NCBI GenBank assembly: GCA_037974335.1
Contig: CM075760.1
Location: 42,412,103-42,476,102 of the forward strand
DNA from: Prionace glauca
Taxonomy: Eukaryota > Chordata > Chondrichthyes > Carcharhiniformes > Carcharhinidae
DNA length: 64,000 nucleotides
Direction of reading: 5' to 3'
Part shown: positions 9,401 through 20,029 of the stretch, one piece after another
How the letters are laid out: every line of letters starts with the position of its first letter
How positions within the stretch are numbered: position 1 is the first letter of the stretch
Notes under the pieces: model-generated
Database searches by the model: none
What the model saw: only the letters and a program-made list of their open reading frames with translations
Told to the model about the DNA's origin: nothing
Program-made: the position numbers and the translations under genes

Positions 9401-12400
9401 ACCAAAAAACAAAATGCTGGAAAATCTCAGCAGGTCTGGCTGTATCTGTAAGGAGAGAAAACAGCTGATGTTTCATGGCCAGATAACCCTTTGGACGCAA
9501 AACATCAGCTCTATTCTCTTCCGATAGATGCTGCCAGACTTGTTGAGATTTTTCAGCATTTTCTCTTTTGATTTCAGATTCCAGCATCCGCAGTAATTTA
9601 TTTACTGCCCTCAACAACTGATGAGAAATATTCATTTAGGATCTCACTCATCTTTCGTGGATCCGCACATAGATGACCTTGTTGATCCTTATCTGAGCCT
9701 ATTCTCTCCCTTATTACTCTTTTATTCTTTATGTATTTGTAGAAGCTCTTTGGATTCTCCTTTGCCTCATCTGCCACAACAATTTCATGTTCCCTTTTTT
9801 CCCTCCTGATTTCTCTCTTAACACCAGTCCTACACCCCCTATAATCTTCAAGAGATTCACTTGATCCCAGCTGTCTATGTACGTCAAATGCCTCGTTCTC
9901 TTCTTGACCAGGGCCTCAATATCTCGACTCATCCAGGGTTCCCTGCTTCTGCCAGGCTTGCTCTTCACTCTAAGAGGAATGTATTTACCCTGAACCCTGA
10001 TTAACACACCTTTGAAAGCATACCACTTACCAGATGTCCCTCTGCTTTCCCACAGACTTCCTCAATTAACTTTTGAAAGTTCCTGCCTGATATAATCAAA
10101 ATTGGCCTTGCCCCAATTTGGAATTTTAACTTTGGGACAGACCGATCATTGTCCATAGCTATCTTAAAACCAAGAGAATTATGGCCATTGGTCCCAAAGT
10201 GATTCCCCACTCACACTTCTGTCATCTGCCCTTCCTTATTTCCCAAGCGGAGGTCAAGTTTTGCCTGCTGTCTAGTTGAACCATTCACAAACTGAATGAG
10301 AAACTCCTCCTGAATACATTCAACAAAATACTTCAGATTAAGCTCCTCACAAAGATTAAATTTAAAGGGTAAGTCATGGCAAGAGAACTCAAATCCATCG
10401 TGCGAACAAAGAACAAAGATACAGCACAGGAACAGGCGTTTGGGCCCTCCAAGTTGTCACTGACCATTCTGGTGACAGAACTAAAACCCTTCCAGCGACC
10501 ATGTACCTCTACTCCCATCCCATTCATGTATTTGCTCACACGCTCCTTAAAAGTGGCCAGCTTTTCTGCTTCCACTATCTCCCTTCGCAGTGAGTTCCAG
10601 GCACCCATCACCCTCCGTATAAAAAAAGTGCCTCGTATATCTCCTTTCAACTTTGTCTCTTGCACCGCAAACCTATGCCCCCAGTAATTGACTCTTCGAC
10701 TCTGAGAAAAAAGCTTCTCACAATCCATTCTGTCCATGTCCCTCGTAATCTTATAGACTTCTGTCAGTTCGCCTCTCAACCTGCGTCATTCGAGTGAGAA
10801 CAAAGTAAGTTTGGTCTCTGCTCTCCTCGTAGCAATTTCTCCCAGACAAGACAACATTCCGGTAGATCTTTTCTGAACCCTCTCCAAAGCGCCCACATCA
10901 TTCTGGCAGCCTGGCAACCTGAATTGAACACTGTCTTCCAAGTATGGCTTTGCATGCTACCTGTGTTCCATATGGGAAAGCGGGGACATAGCCAGTGCGT
11001 GGGCCTACATGGGTGCATGAAGTGTCTTCAGCTGCGCTCTTTCCACAATCGTTCACTTCCTCCACTGCCAACAAACAGTGATAGCCGTGTGTGCCATCGT
11101 CAAGATGCACCACAGGAACTCACTAAGGCTCTTGGAAGTTCGGGTTTCGGAACTGGAGTGGCACCTGGCGATGCTGTGGAGTATCTGCGAAGCAAGAATA
11201 TCGTGGCCACAACAATAAGAGAGGCAGTCACCCCACACGGTAAGATTCCACAGACAGGAAGGGAATGGATGACAGACAGGCAGAGAAAGAGGATAACAGT
11301 CAGGCAGAGAAAGAAGAGAACAATTCTCTACTCAATAGATATACTATTTCTGATCCCCGTTGAGAGGAAAGGTCTCTCAAGGGAAAACAGCAAAGCCAAG
11401 TATCATTGAACTGGAGTCAGTTCTGCGGCAGAGTGAAATAGGAAAAATTATGGCAATGCAACAATTATGGGGGATTCATTTGTAACAGATAGTTGTTTCT
11501 GTGTCGCAAACTAGACTCCAGTATGTTGCCTCCTTGATGCCGGGGTCAAGGATGTTTTAGAGCGGTTGCAGGATATGCTGGAGGGGGACGGTGAACAGCC
11601 AATGTTGTGGTACATATTGGTACAAATGACATCGGTAAATAAAAAGTGGTGAGGTCCTTAAAGCAGAATATAGGGAGTTCGGAAGAAAGTTGAAAAGCAG
11701 AAACGGAAATGTGGCGATCTCAAGAATACTACCAGTGCAATGTGCTGCTCAGAATAGAATTAGCAGGATATCTCGGATGAACTTCCAACAGAGGAAATTC
11801 TCGGAGCAGTGACTCAGTCACTTCGACTGTACTGTGGGTATTCACAGAACCCTCCAGTGACAAACTGGAGGAAGACACAGAGAATACAGTGGGATGTAGA
11901 TAGACTGGAAAATTGGGTGGAAAAATGGAACTTAATCCAGACAAATACGAGGTGAAGCATTTTGGTAGATCCATTTCAGGTGGGAGATACAAAATAAATG
12001 GCAGAACCATCAGGAGCATAGATACACAGAGAGGCCTGGGGGTAGATGTCCACAGATCCATTAAAGTAGAAGCCCAGGTGGAGAAGGTGGTGAAGAAAGC
12101 ATGTGTCAAGCTTGCCTTCACCGGACCATGCATCGAGTCTAAAGATTGGCAAATTATTTTACAGTTGTATAAAACATTGGTTCGGCCTCATTTGGAATAC
12201 TGCATGCAATTCTGGTTCACCACACTATCAGAAGCATGTGGAGGCTTTGGGGAGGGTGCAGAAAAAGATTTGCCAGGATGTTTCCTGATGTGGAGGATAT
12301 TAACTATTAGGAAAAATTGAAAAAAACTGGGATTGTTCTTTCTGGAAAGGCGGAGGCTGAGGGGGGACCTGATGGAAATTTATGCAATTATGTGGGGCAG

Positions 12401-15400
12401 AGATAGGGTGAACAGTTGGAAGCTTCCCCCCCCCCCCCCGGGCTGAAGTGACAATTACAAGGAGGCACAAGTTCAAGATAAGGGGGAAAAGGTTCCGTGA
12501 AGATGTGCAGGGAAGTTTTTTACACAGAGGGTGGTGGAGGCCTGGAGTGTGAGGTGGTTGAGGCCGTTAGTGAGCCACATTGAAGAGTCATCTTGATAGG
12601 CATATGGACAAACAATAGAGAGTTACAAGCGGTTGGTTTATACCGGAAAATGCGATTGGCACAGGTTTGGAGGGCAGAAGATACTGTCCTGTGCAGTATT
12701 GTCCTTTAGTTTTTATTTGAGATCATTTAGCAGAGGCAGCAAAAGAGGATTCTAATGTTCAGTGTCCCCTTCTGTGTTCCTTCCTCCTGTCAAACTAATT
12801 TAAACTCTTCCCAATCGCACCGTAAACCTATTCACAAGGACTTTGGCCCTAGTGTGGTTCAGGTGCAGGCCGTCGCTTTTGTACGCGTCCTAACTCACCT
12901 AGAAATGGTTCCAGAGATCTAGGAATCTAAAACCTGAACGCTTGCACCAACTCTTGACTCGTATGGAGATGAAATAGGATGCTTATCTGTCCTATTTTCG
13001 TATTTCTGTACTCGTTAGCATGTGGCACTTGGAGCAATTCAGGGATTACAGCTTTCTGAGGTCCTGCTTTTTAATCCACTGCTGAGCTCACTGTACTCTT
13101 GACGCAACGCTTCATTCTTCAGTTTGATTGGTAGATTGCTGGTACCGACAAGTACCACGCCCCCTAACTCATCACAATCCCTTTCAAGATACCCTGCAGC
13201 CATTCGTTCATATCCCTGGCCCTGGCACCCGGGAGGCAGCACACAATCCTGGAGTCATGTCTTCGGCTACGGAAATTCTGAATGCACTCATCTGAGGGAC
13301 CAGCGTCCTTATCAGCATCCGAATGGAATCTCCATTAGTAACCTGGGGAGGCTCCTGCATTACCTGCCTGTTCTTTCTCGATTGTCTGGTGGTTACCCAT
13401 TCCCTTCTTCCCTCCAGTGCCTTGCTCTGTGGTGTGACCACTTCTCAAAACGGACTATCCATGTAAATCCCAGCCTCATCAATCCACCCCAATATATTGA
13501 ACTGTCGCTGAAACACTGAAACCCTGAGCTCCAGTTTGTACAGTTGGGAGCAGGCTCGAAGGCCTACTCCTGCCCCACCATTCAATAAGATCATGGCTGA
13601 TCTGAAGTGGATCAGTTCCAGTTTTCCACTCTCTCCCCATAACCCTTAATCCCCTCTCTTATCAGAAACCTATCTACCCGCGTCTTAAATATATTTAGCG
13701 AGGTGGCCTCCACCACTTCAACGGGCAGAGAATTCCAGAGATTCACCACCCTTTGAGTGAAGAGTTCCTCCTCAACTCCGATCTAAACTGCCCCCCCCTC
13801 CCCTTATCTTGAGGCTGTGCCCTCTAGTTCTGTTATCCTTTCTAACTGGGAAGAATCTCTATACTTCTACCCTATCCATCCCCTTCATTATCTTATACGT
13901 CTCTATACGATTCCCCCCTCATCCTTCTAAACTCCAACGAGTACAGACCCAATCTATTTAATCTCTCTTCATAGTCCAACCCCCTCATCTCCGGTATCAG
14001 CCTAGTGAACCTTCTCTGCACTCCCTCCAAGGCCAATATATCCTTCTGCAAGCGCAGCGACCAAAACTGCACACAGTACTCCAGCTGCGGCCTCACTAGT
14101 ACCCTGTACAGTTGCAACAAAACCTCCCTACTTTGATATTCTATCCCCATCGCTATAAAGGCCAAATCTCAGACATTGTCAGCATCCAGGACATATGACA
14201 AGCTGCAGATTCCTTTTGGCTGCCCTCACCTGTCATGTCTTAAATGTAAAATTTACATGTAAGACCAGAACAAATCGAGATGCAGATCAAAATAATACTT
14301 TTCGCAATAAATAATACATTTATTTTCACAGAAACACAGAATACTACAGGGCAGAAGAGACTTTTCTGCGCAACGAGTCTCCACCGATGCATGAAAGGCC
14401 CCAACTTTCCCACCTCATCTCACTTGCCAGCACTTGACCCATAGCCATGAATGTTATTACATACCAAGTACTCATCCAGGTACTTTTTAAATGATGTGGG
14501 GCATCCCACTTCCAGAATCCCCCAAGGCAGCACTTTCCAGACCGTCACAACCCTCTGTGTAAAATTTCTTGAAATCCCCTCTGTACCTCCCACCCTTCAC
14601 TTTTAATTCGTGTCCCTCATAACTAACCCTTCAACGAAAGACAACAGTTGCTCCCTATCCGTTTTGTACTTACCCCTCATGATCTTGCACACTTCATTCA
14701 GTCGCCCCTCAGTCTTCTCTGCTCTAATGAAAACAACTCAAGCCTACAACATCTCTTCATAAATTACATGTTCCATCTCAGACAGGAACCTGGTACATCT
14801 CCTGTGCATCCACTCCAGAGCGCTCTTTTTAGGTGTAGCTATTTAAACACTGGTCCTACCATCAGTTCTCATGAACTAATCAGCTTACATTTTCCTGAGG
14901 CGTCACTCCTGGATTTTTTTCAAACTCAGCATGTTGTCTATGGCTGACCCTCACAGGTCCAAAGGTATATGAGGGCCTCGAACCTCACTGTCTACATAAC
15001 TGTTCTGGTGAAGTGTGTGCCTCGCAGGTCTGGTGCTCTCTGCTGCATGAATCGTATGATCCCTACAGAAGGAAGGAGGTAATTAGGCCCATCGAGCCTG
15101 CACTGGCAACAATCACACCCAGGCCCTATTCACATAACACCAAATATTTATCATCCTAATCCCCCTGACACTGGGGTTAATTTACCATAGCTGGTCAACT
15201 TAACCCGCACATCTTTGGTCTGTGGGAGGAAAGCGGAGCACCCGGAGTAAACCCAGGCAGACACAGGGAGAACATGTAATCTTCATACAGACAATGATCT
15301 GAGGCCGGAATTTAACCCACATCCCTGGGGTTGTGAGGAAGCATTGCGAACCACTGAGCCATCATGACAACCTCAGGTGAGGGCTTCAAACCTCACGCTT

Positions 15401-17200
15401 TATATATCACTGCCTCCCTGTGAAACAAATCCCTCAAAGGTCCGATGCTGTCCACTGCCCAAAGGTGAGTGAGGGATTTGATCCTCACACTCTCTTCAAT
15501 CACTGTCCCGGTGAAACATACCCCTCCTATCTGGTGCTTTTCCCTGCCCAAGGGTGAGTGATAGCCTTAACCCTCACACTCTCCATATCACTGACTGGTG
15601 GAGCTCGTCTCTCACAGGTTCACCATCCTCCGCTGCCTGAATCTGTTTGATAGCCTCGAACTGCACGCTGTCTTATGTCGCTGTCCTGGTGAATGGTAGG
15701 TGCAGGAAGGATGTTCCCAATAGTGGGGGCGTCCAGAACCAGGGGCTATCATCTAAAGATACTGGGTAAACCTTTTAGGAGTGAGATGAGGGGAAATTAT
15801 TTCAGAGAGTGGTAAGCCTGTGGAATTCAGTGCCATGGAAAGCAGTTGAGGCCAAAACATTGTGTGTTTTCGAACAGGAGTTAGACATAGCTCTTGGTGC
15901 GACGGGGATGAAAGGAAAGAGGGAATGGCAGGATCAAGCTACTGAGTTGGATGATCAGCCATGATCATAATCAATGGAGAAGCAGGCTCAAAGAGGCAAA
16001 TGGCCTACTCGTGCTCCGAGTATCTATGTTTCTATGATCAATGTCTCTGCTGAGCACCCCATCACCCTGCACTGCCAGTTACCACTATTGCCTCCTGCCC
16101 TTTCTCTCCTCCAGTTTTTGGCGTTAAACATTTCCTTCCTCTGTCGCACAGACCATCCCATTGGTTGTTCCAGGCTCATTGACTTCAATTCATCAAAAAA
16201 TACATTAACGCATCAGAAAATCTCAAAATCTCCTCATTCAAAGTTACTTTGTTTCTGGCACGATGTATGAATTAATTATTTATTTCCCTTCTTTACAGTG
16301 AACATCGTAACGATTGTTATCCTCATCCGTAAAAACTGTGGTCTCTCCAGATGTGTGACTTCTTACCTGGTGGCCATGGCTTTGGCAGATCTACTGGTTA
16401 TCATTCTCGACTTGATAATGAGACAGATTCCGATTGTTTTTGAGGAGCATTTTCTTTTCCTGTGGTATATCCGTGTGTGTAACATCCACGCCGTCCTGCT
16501 TTATGCAGCCACTGACTGTTCTGTCTGGTTCACTGTCAGTTTCACCTTTGATCGATTTGTGGCCATTTGCTGCCAGAAACTGAAAAAGAAATATTGCAGT
16601 GAGAAAACGGCAGTGGTGGTTCTGGGAACAGTGACAGTGCTGAGCTGTTTAAAGAACATTTTCTGGTGTTTTATGTTATTGGGTGGGTATGTGCTCTTGA
16701 ATGACCCCTGGTTTTGTGAGGTAACAGGCACTGTTCTGTTGTCCCCAGTCTGGGGCACAGTCGAGTTCGCCCACAACATTCTAACCCCATGTGTCCCATT
16801 TGTCCTGATTTTGTTGTTTAATGTTTTCACTGTCAGGCACATTTTAGTGAGCAGCAGAGCCCGCAGGAGACTTCGGGCTCAAAGCAGTGGGGAGAGTCCC
16901 AAAGACACACAGATGGAAAGTCGAAGGAAATCCATCATTTTGCTATTTGTTATCTCAGCCAATTTCATCCTGTTATGGTCAGTGTTAATGTTTTATTCGG
17001 TATGGAAGCGTATGTTCAATTTGGGATATAAAGCGGTATTTCTCGATGGCTTTGTGATGGAACTGGCCTTCATGCTGCAGCTCCTAAGTTGCTGCACCAA
17101 CACTGGAATATATGCCGTCACCCAGACGAAGTTCAGGCAGCAGTTGAAGAATGTGCTGATGAATTCATTTACCCCAATTCTCCATTTCATTAAAAGATAA
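6423..17200 (+). CDS. GPR139-like G-protein-coupled receptor, copy A
   Basis: There are two exons: 6423-6555 and 16299-17200. The donor CCTG/GTAAGT and acceptor TTTACAG/TGAAC meet in phase 1 to give a 344-residue protein. Exon 1 gives the short N-terminus MDRGLSQALLYL and the start of TM1 (AGYYPTLAIVGVP). Exon 2 gives the rest of TM1 through TM7. Visible class-A marks are LADLL with D74 in TM2, C104 (TM3) and C183 (ECL2) for the disulfide, DRF (128-130) in place of DRY, an ESRRKS basic stretch before TM6, and CCTNTGIYAVTQ in TM7 in place of NPxxY. Its intron-exon split just after TM1 matches the GPR139-like family. It has a 9.7-kb intron full of LINE/SINE pieces. Ligand unknown; GPR139 itself is an orphan neuronal receptor linked to aromatic amino acids. 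R102 and a two-codon gap in exon 1 differ from copy B. It lies opposite in strand to V1 and V2. Confidence 0.85.
6745..7074 (+). repeat. tRNA-derived SINE in GPR139-like intron A
   Basis: Nearly full length: the head GGTGGCATGGTGGCAGAGTG is followed by the core CCCCGTGTCTGCGTGAG and the tail GATGGGCTGAATGGCCTCC ending TTTTATGATTTC. The same insertion sits at 24836 in unit B. Confidence 0.88.
7075..7676. other. intron sequence, nothing recognised
   Basis: Pyrimidine-rich text with short open frames on the plus strand that are conserved in unit B only because the whole unit is duplicated. No domain is visible. Confidence 0.45.
7677..8800 (-). repeat. CR1-type LINE 3' part with nested CR1 tail
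   Basis: The outer element runs from its 3' end at 7677 to the RT C-terminal region near 8790 (minus-strand ORF at 8272-8889 with KWQMGINTDKCEALHFGKS, VLVRPHLEYCVQFWSP and HKRFTRMLPGLKRLSY). A second CR1 tail (CATAAGAACATAAGAATTAG onward) is inserted at about 7783-8009 in the same orientation. Copied in unit B. Confidence 0.82.
8836..9385 (+). repeat. scrambled CR1-type LINE fragments
   Basis: The plus strand first gives C-terminal ORF2 sequence (QLDKAMKKASGMLAFIGQG, TLVRPRLEYF, FTRVLPELKGLSYRERL) at 8845-9210. It then gives sequence from an earlier part of ORF2 (RLFAIYMNDLDEGNEGT, KFADN) at 9215-9385. The order is reversed relative to a normal element, so two pieces were joined by rearrangement. 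Confidence 0.75.
9402..9600. repeat. foldback interspersed repeat
   Basis: A left arm beginning AAATGCTGGAAAATCTCAGC and a right arm ending GAGATTTTTCAGCATTT are inverted copies of about 60 nt each around a short loop. A GATTTCAGATTCCAGCATCC tail follows. The family is familiar to me as a common shark repeat, but I cannot name it. A duplicate lies at 27500-27690. Confidence 0.7.
9610..10385 (-). repeat. CR1-type LINE ORF2 middle fragment
   Basis: The minus strand encodes pieces between endonuclease and RT: GNHFGTNGHNSLGFKIAM and KLKFQIGARPILI at 10001-10210, then VQGKYIPLRVKSK and REPWMSRDIEALVKK at 9729-10007. It is interrupted by stops. Confidence 0.8.
10388..10940 (-). repeat. CR1-type LINE 3' fragment
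   Basis: The minus-strand ORF at 10333-10779 reads RGELTEVYKITRDMDRMD, DIRGTFFIRRVMGAWNSL and FKERVSKYMNGMG, the CR1 ORF2 C-terminus. The 3' UTR ends in a GTTCTTTGTTC tail near 10390. Confidence 0.83.
10950..12720 (+). repeat. CR1-type LINE: ORF1 remnant joined to RT C-terminus
   Basis: At 10950-11410 the plus strand has the ORF1-like coiled-coil region (LRLLEVRVSELERHL in the unit B copy). At 11470-11660 there is an esterase-like ORF1 segment (GDSF, then VKDVLERLQDMLEGDGEQP). At 11890-12320 comes the ORF2 C-terminal region (GKMELNPDKYEVKHFGRS, TLVRPHLEYCMQFW), and a tail ends near 12715. The endonuclease and RT core between them are deleted. Confidence 0.78.
12725..13525 (-). repeat. CR1-type LINE ORF1 (esterase-domain) fragment
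   Basis: The minus strand encodes ORF1 esterase-type sequence in pieces: QVMQEPPQVTNGDSIRM near 13350, ERMAAGYLERDCDELGGVV at about 13200 and EALRQEYSELSSGLKSR near 13080, then a DGLHLNHT-like end near 12860. Frames are broken by stops. Confidence 0.75.
13550..14170 (-). repeat. CR1-type LINE 3' fragment
   Basis: The minus-strand ORF at 13893-14165 reads GIEYQSREVLLQLYRVLVRP, EYCVQFWS and VQRRFTRLIPEMRGL. The 3' end at 13550 is rearranged: a short stretch there is inverted relative to unit B. In unit B this element also carries a private SINE. Confidence 0.85.
14320..14850 (-). repeat. CR1-type LINE 3' fragment, decayed
   Basis: In reverse complement it follows the CR1 3' coding pattern. 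On the plus strand there are blocks such as CACAACCCTCTGTGTAAAA, CTCATGATCTTGCACACTTC and ATCTCCTGTGCATCCACTCC. No long frame remains. Confidence 0.65.
14945..15700. repeat. about 89-bp minisatellite in GPR139-like intron A
   Basis: About five copies of a unit containing GAACCTCAC, ATATCACTG, GGTGAAACAT and TGCCCAAAGGTGAGTGAGGG. Copy starts at 15377, 15465, 15554 and 15645 give a period of 88-91 bp. The first and second copies are separated by a SINE at 15046-15372. Duplicated at 33365-34115. Confidence 0.82.
15046..15372 (-). repeat. tRNA-derived SINE inside the 89-bp minisatellite
   Basis: Minus orientation: the tail ATGATCCCTACAGAAGG starts it and the head is marked by GAACCACTGAGCCATCATG at the far end, with the conserved core between. 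It is present at the same place in unit B (33468-33793). Confidence 0.85.
15701..16040 (+). repeat. CR1-type LINE 3' end
   Basis: A plus-strand 3' UTR pattern (GGTAAACCTTTTAGGAGTG, GTGGTAAGCCTGTGGAATTC, GATGATCAGCCATGATCATA) ends in TATCTATGTTTCTATGAT. It lies 260 bp before receptor exon 2. Confidence 0.8.
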
Positions 17201-18709
17201 GAAGAATGGTGTCACGCACATCTTCCAGAAATTTCTAATTTAATTCCACATTACAAGGAGGGGAATGGGGGAAAATCCCTTTGCATCCTCCCCTCCTATT
17301 GCCAGGACAACTTTACTCCTAAACAGGATGACGGAGTGTGTCATGCAAATTAAAGACCAGACCAAACACTGGAACAAAATATTGCATTTCACGCAGAAGA
17401 GTCAAGACTTCAGTATGAAGCTAGAAGATGGAAGAGGGGCTTTCAGGGAGTTAATTCATCCACAAAGTTTACTGTCCCATGAATAATACAAGTGCATGTT
17501 TGCTCAAATTTGATAAAAATGTGTCGACAGCCAACACTCTTGGCAGTTGTGTTCAAATGCATGTCACATATGCCCAGGCTTTTCTGCAAAAATATCGTTG
17601 AAAATGACTTTTCTCCAGTCTATATTTTCTGCTAAATGAAAAAAGAATCAATATGTATGATCACGGGAGCTCGAGACAGGCTAAGACTCAACACAGAAAA
17701 TTGGTGTAAGGGACTGGGTAGAATGACCTTCAAGGAAGACATCACATCCACAACCCACGAGCTCAGAGTGGAAGCTTTGTTTAAGCGAGTCATTTGGAAA
17801 ATCTGGTCTGGATTTCAAAATACAAGCCACTCATGGAAAGCATTATTGTGAAAACAGATTGTAAAGCATGCTTTTTTGGGGAGTGGAGTTTGGAATCTCT
17901 TACGTGACAATGGTCTGCGGGGGGCGGGGGATGAATTCTGAGGTGACATCCACTTGAAGTTCAGAGCGGACACCACAGCCATCTCTTGTGTTTATACGGG
18001 ATTGTGTCACAGAGAACCGTTGTCAGTTAAAGATTATACTTTATCATCCAAGTTAACCTTAAAATCAGTGTAACTTTGGCTAAAGATTACAATTCCTTTT
18101 AAAAATACAGCTAACATTCATTTTAAAATCAGAAAATTCTTGTTTAAATCAGAATTGTTTGTTTAAATCTCTGAATTACAAGTAAATCAAAATTACTTGT
18201 TTAAATCTCTTACTGCATTCACATATACAGACTGTTCCCTTGTCAGTCCCACATTGGGCGCCATTGTTTTTGAACTTTGCTGCTTTTCTGGGTGAACTCC
18301 AGCTTCCATTCCTCCGGCAGCGTCACGGCACAAACTGAGTCTTTCTCCAACCTGCGCTGCTAATCTCACAGTTACTGTTTCTGAGTGAAAACCACCTCCA
18401 CTTCATTGGCGTTGAAAGAGTTTACTGCTGCATTCAATTGAACTTTTTCTTGTAATTGAGCCCGAGATTTGGACCCAGATCAGAGAGATATTTGTGTCAG
18501 TAGAAACAATAAAATTTACCCCATTAACAGCCAGATTTTAACCCGCATCAGCATTTTGTGCCATCAGCGCTTTGCAGCCGATTGCTCTCTTCTTTTTTGT
18601 TCTTCACATGTGACATTTCCAAGTCAGATGCTAAAGAGGAAATCTCTCTGTTACTGATTCTGACAGAACTGAAAGTAACGCAGGATTGTTGTACAGCAAT
18701 AAATCTACA
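17201..18709. other. receptor 3' flank, nothing recognised
   Basis: An AT-rich 3' flank of gene A. Short frames here (for example 17265-17486 and 17636-17851) have only a diverged duplicate in unit B and no domain. I see no clear AATAAA near the stop codon. Confidence 0.45.
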
Positions 18710-18781
18710 TTCCCTGACCGGGAATCGAACCTGGACCGTGGTGGTAAGAGCGCCGAATCCTAACCAATGGACCACCAGTGA
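18710..18781 (-). tRNA. tRNA-Glu-like sequence (anticodon position reads CTT), likely pseudogene
   Basis: The 72-nt cloverleaf matches the vertebrate tRNA-Glu body, with the D-arm GTGGTTAGGATTCGGCGC and B box GGTTCGATTCC. The anticodon loop is CTCTTAC, so position 34-36 reads CTT, where tRNA-Glu has CTC or TTC. Acceptor pairing is broken (TCACTGG) and the T stem and anticodon stem each have mismatches. Confidence 0.65.
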
Positions 18782-19419
18782 ATGTGATCCAACCTGTTTA
18801 CAATATTAATTTATCCACGAATCACCTGCTTTTTATTTTATTTCGGGTTTTTTATTCACCAAATGCAAGTTTATCCTTCAAATTTTCATGTTTATATCAC
18901 ACACAAGTGATTGCTTCAGCCAATGAAAGCAGCGAATCCTCTTAGCTGGAACATGAAATAGACAGTGAGCTGCTTATGTGACACTTGCAGTTTCCAACCC
19001 CCAACAAACTCATCACTGCGGCCTCTGTGAAACTGACAGGGTAAGACACTGCACGCATTCATCACGGAGAGCAACTGACACAAGTCATTACAAAACACTG
19101 TCATGTCAATTCTCTTTCTGTTTCTGTCGCTTCCTCTCATTCAGCTCCCTCTGGCTGTCCAGCTCCTAGGGTCAGTTGCCTACTTGATATAGACACAGAC
19201 AGTTGGTGAACCCGAGCTTTGCCTAGAAAGCAGGGAAAGCGAATATATGACACACGGCATTGAGAGGAGATGGAGTTTTAAAAAGACAGTACAAAGAGAC
19301 ACAGATATCCCATCTTCCTGATCCAGTTACTGATGTCGGGAATGTACACAGTGCGAATTATCCACTGTCACACTCTCCTTCCAGCCTTGAGCACGGAGTT
19401 AAGTCTTGAAATGTTTGAA

Positions 19420-20025
19420 GCCTTGTTACAGTAATTCATGGTTTTGTGGAGACCACATTTGGAATAGTGTGGGCAGTTTGGATCCCCGCGTTTTAGACAG
19501 AATAAAAGCAAAATCTGAGGATGATCATCATTTCTTGCCATTCAGCTATCTAAATTTTACTATTTCATAACTTTTCTTGTTTTGCCATTAACTGCTTTCT
19601 CTTTCCCCTGTTGCCTTCTCTGTTCATTGTTATCTCTTTATTTGATGTTATTTCCTATTTTTTTCGCCTCATTCTCTTCAGAATCCTCAGATTCCCTATA
19701 TAACGGGTTCCTTGGTAACTGTGAGCAGTTCTCAGTTTGTGTGTGTGTAACCTTGAGTTTCATTAAGTTTTAGTCTTCCATTCTGTGTATCCGTGCAAAT
19801 TTCTGGCATTCAAGCTTTGTTTTTAAGGCCGAATTATTTCATGAGGAAAGGTTAGAGAGACAAAGTTATAGCCGCTGGAATTCAGAGGAAGAGTAGGCTA
19901 CTTGATTGATATGTATAAAATACAAAGGGGTCTTGACAAGGCGGATGTGAAGAGGATAGTTCCTCTTCTGGGTAAATCTGTAACTAGGTATCACTGTTTC
20001 AAAGTAGGGATTCGCCCATTTAAAA
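19420..20025 (+). repeat. CR1-type LINE fragment split by another repeat
   Basis: Sequence resembling the ORF2 C-terminus (GGAGACCACATTTGGAATAG) at 19420-19518 resumes at about 19835 (CATGAGGAAAGGTTAGAGAG through CACTGTTTCAAAGTAGGG) after an unclassified 300-bp repeat. It is decayed, with no long frame. Confidence 0.65.
19519..19822 (+). repeat. unclassified interspersed repeat, copy 1
   Basis: It starts ATGATCATCATTTCTTGCC and ends near GGCATTCAAGCTTTG, with a short GT run inside. Nearly identical sequence occurs at 38874-39177 and, inverted, at 56752-57049 outside the duplicated units. No coding potential or tRNA head is visible. Confidence 0.8.
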
Positions 20026-20029
20026 TACC

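Noticed and set aside
9125-9635. Minus-strand frames at 9125-9412 and 9252-9635
   Set aside because: They are antisense shadows of plus-strand CR1 pieces and of the foldback repeat.
16299-17200. Receptor exon 2 as an intronless gene starting at GTG or an internal ATG
   Set aside because: It lacks the first half of TM1 and begins right after a TTTACAG acceptor. A matching phase-1 exon ending in YYPTLAIVGVP was found upstream in both units.
17341-17350. ATGCAAAT octamer downstream of receptor A
   Set aside because: It lies in the 3' flank of the receptor, is changed (ACGCAAAT) in unit B and is not near any V promoter.
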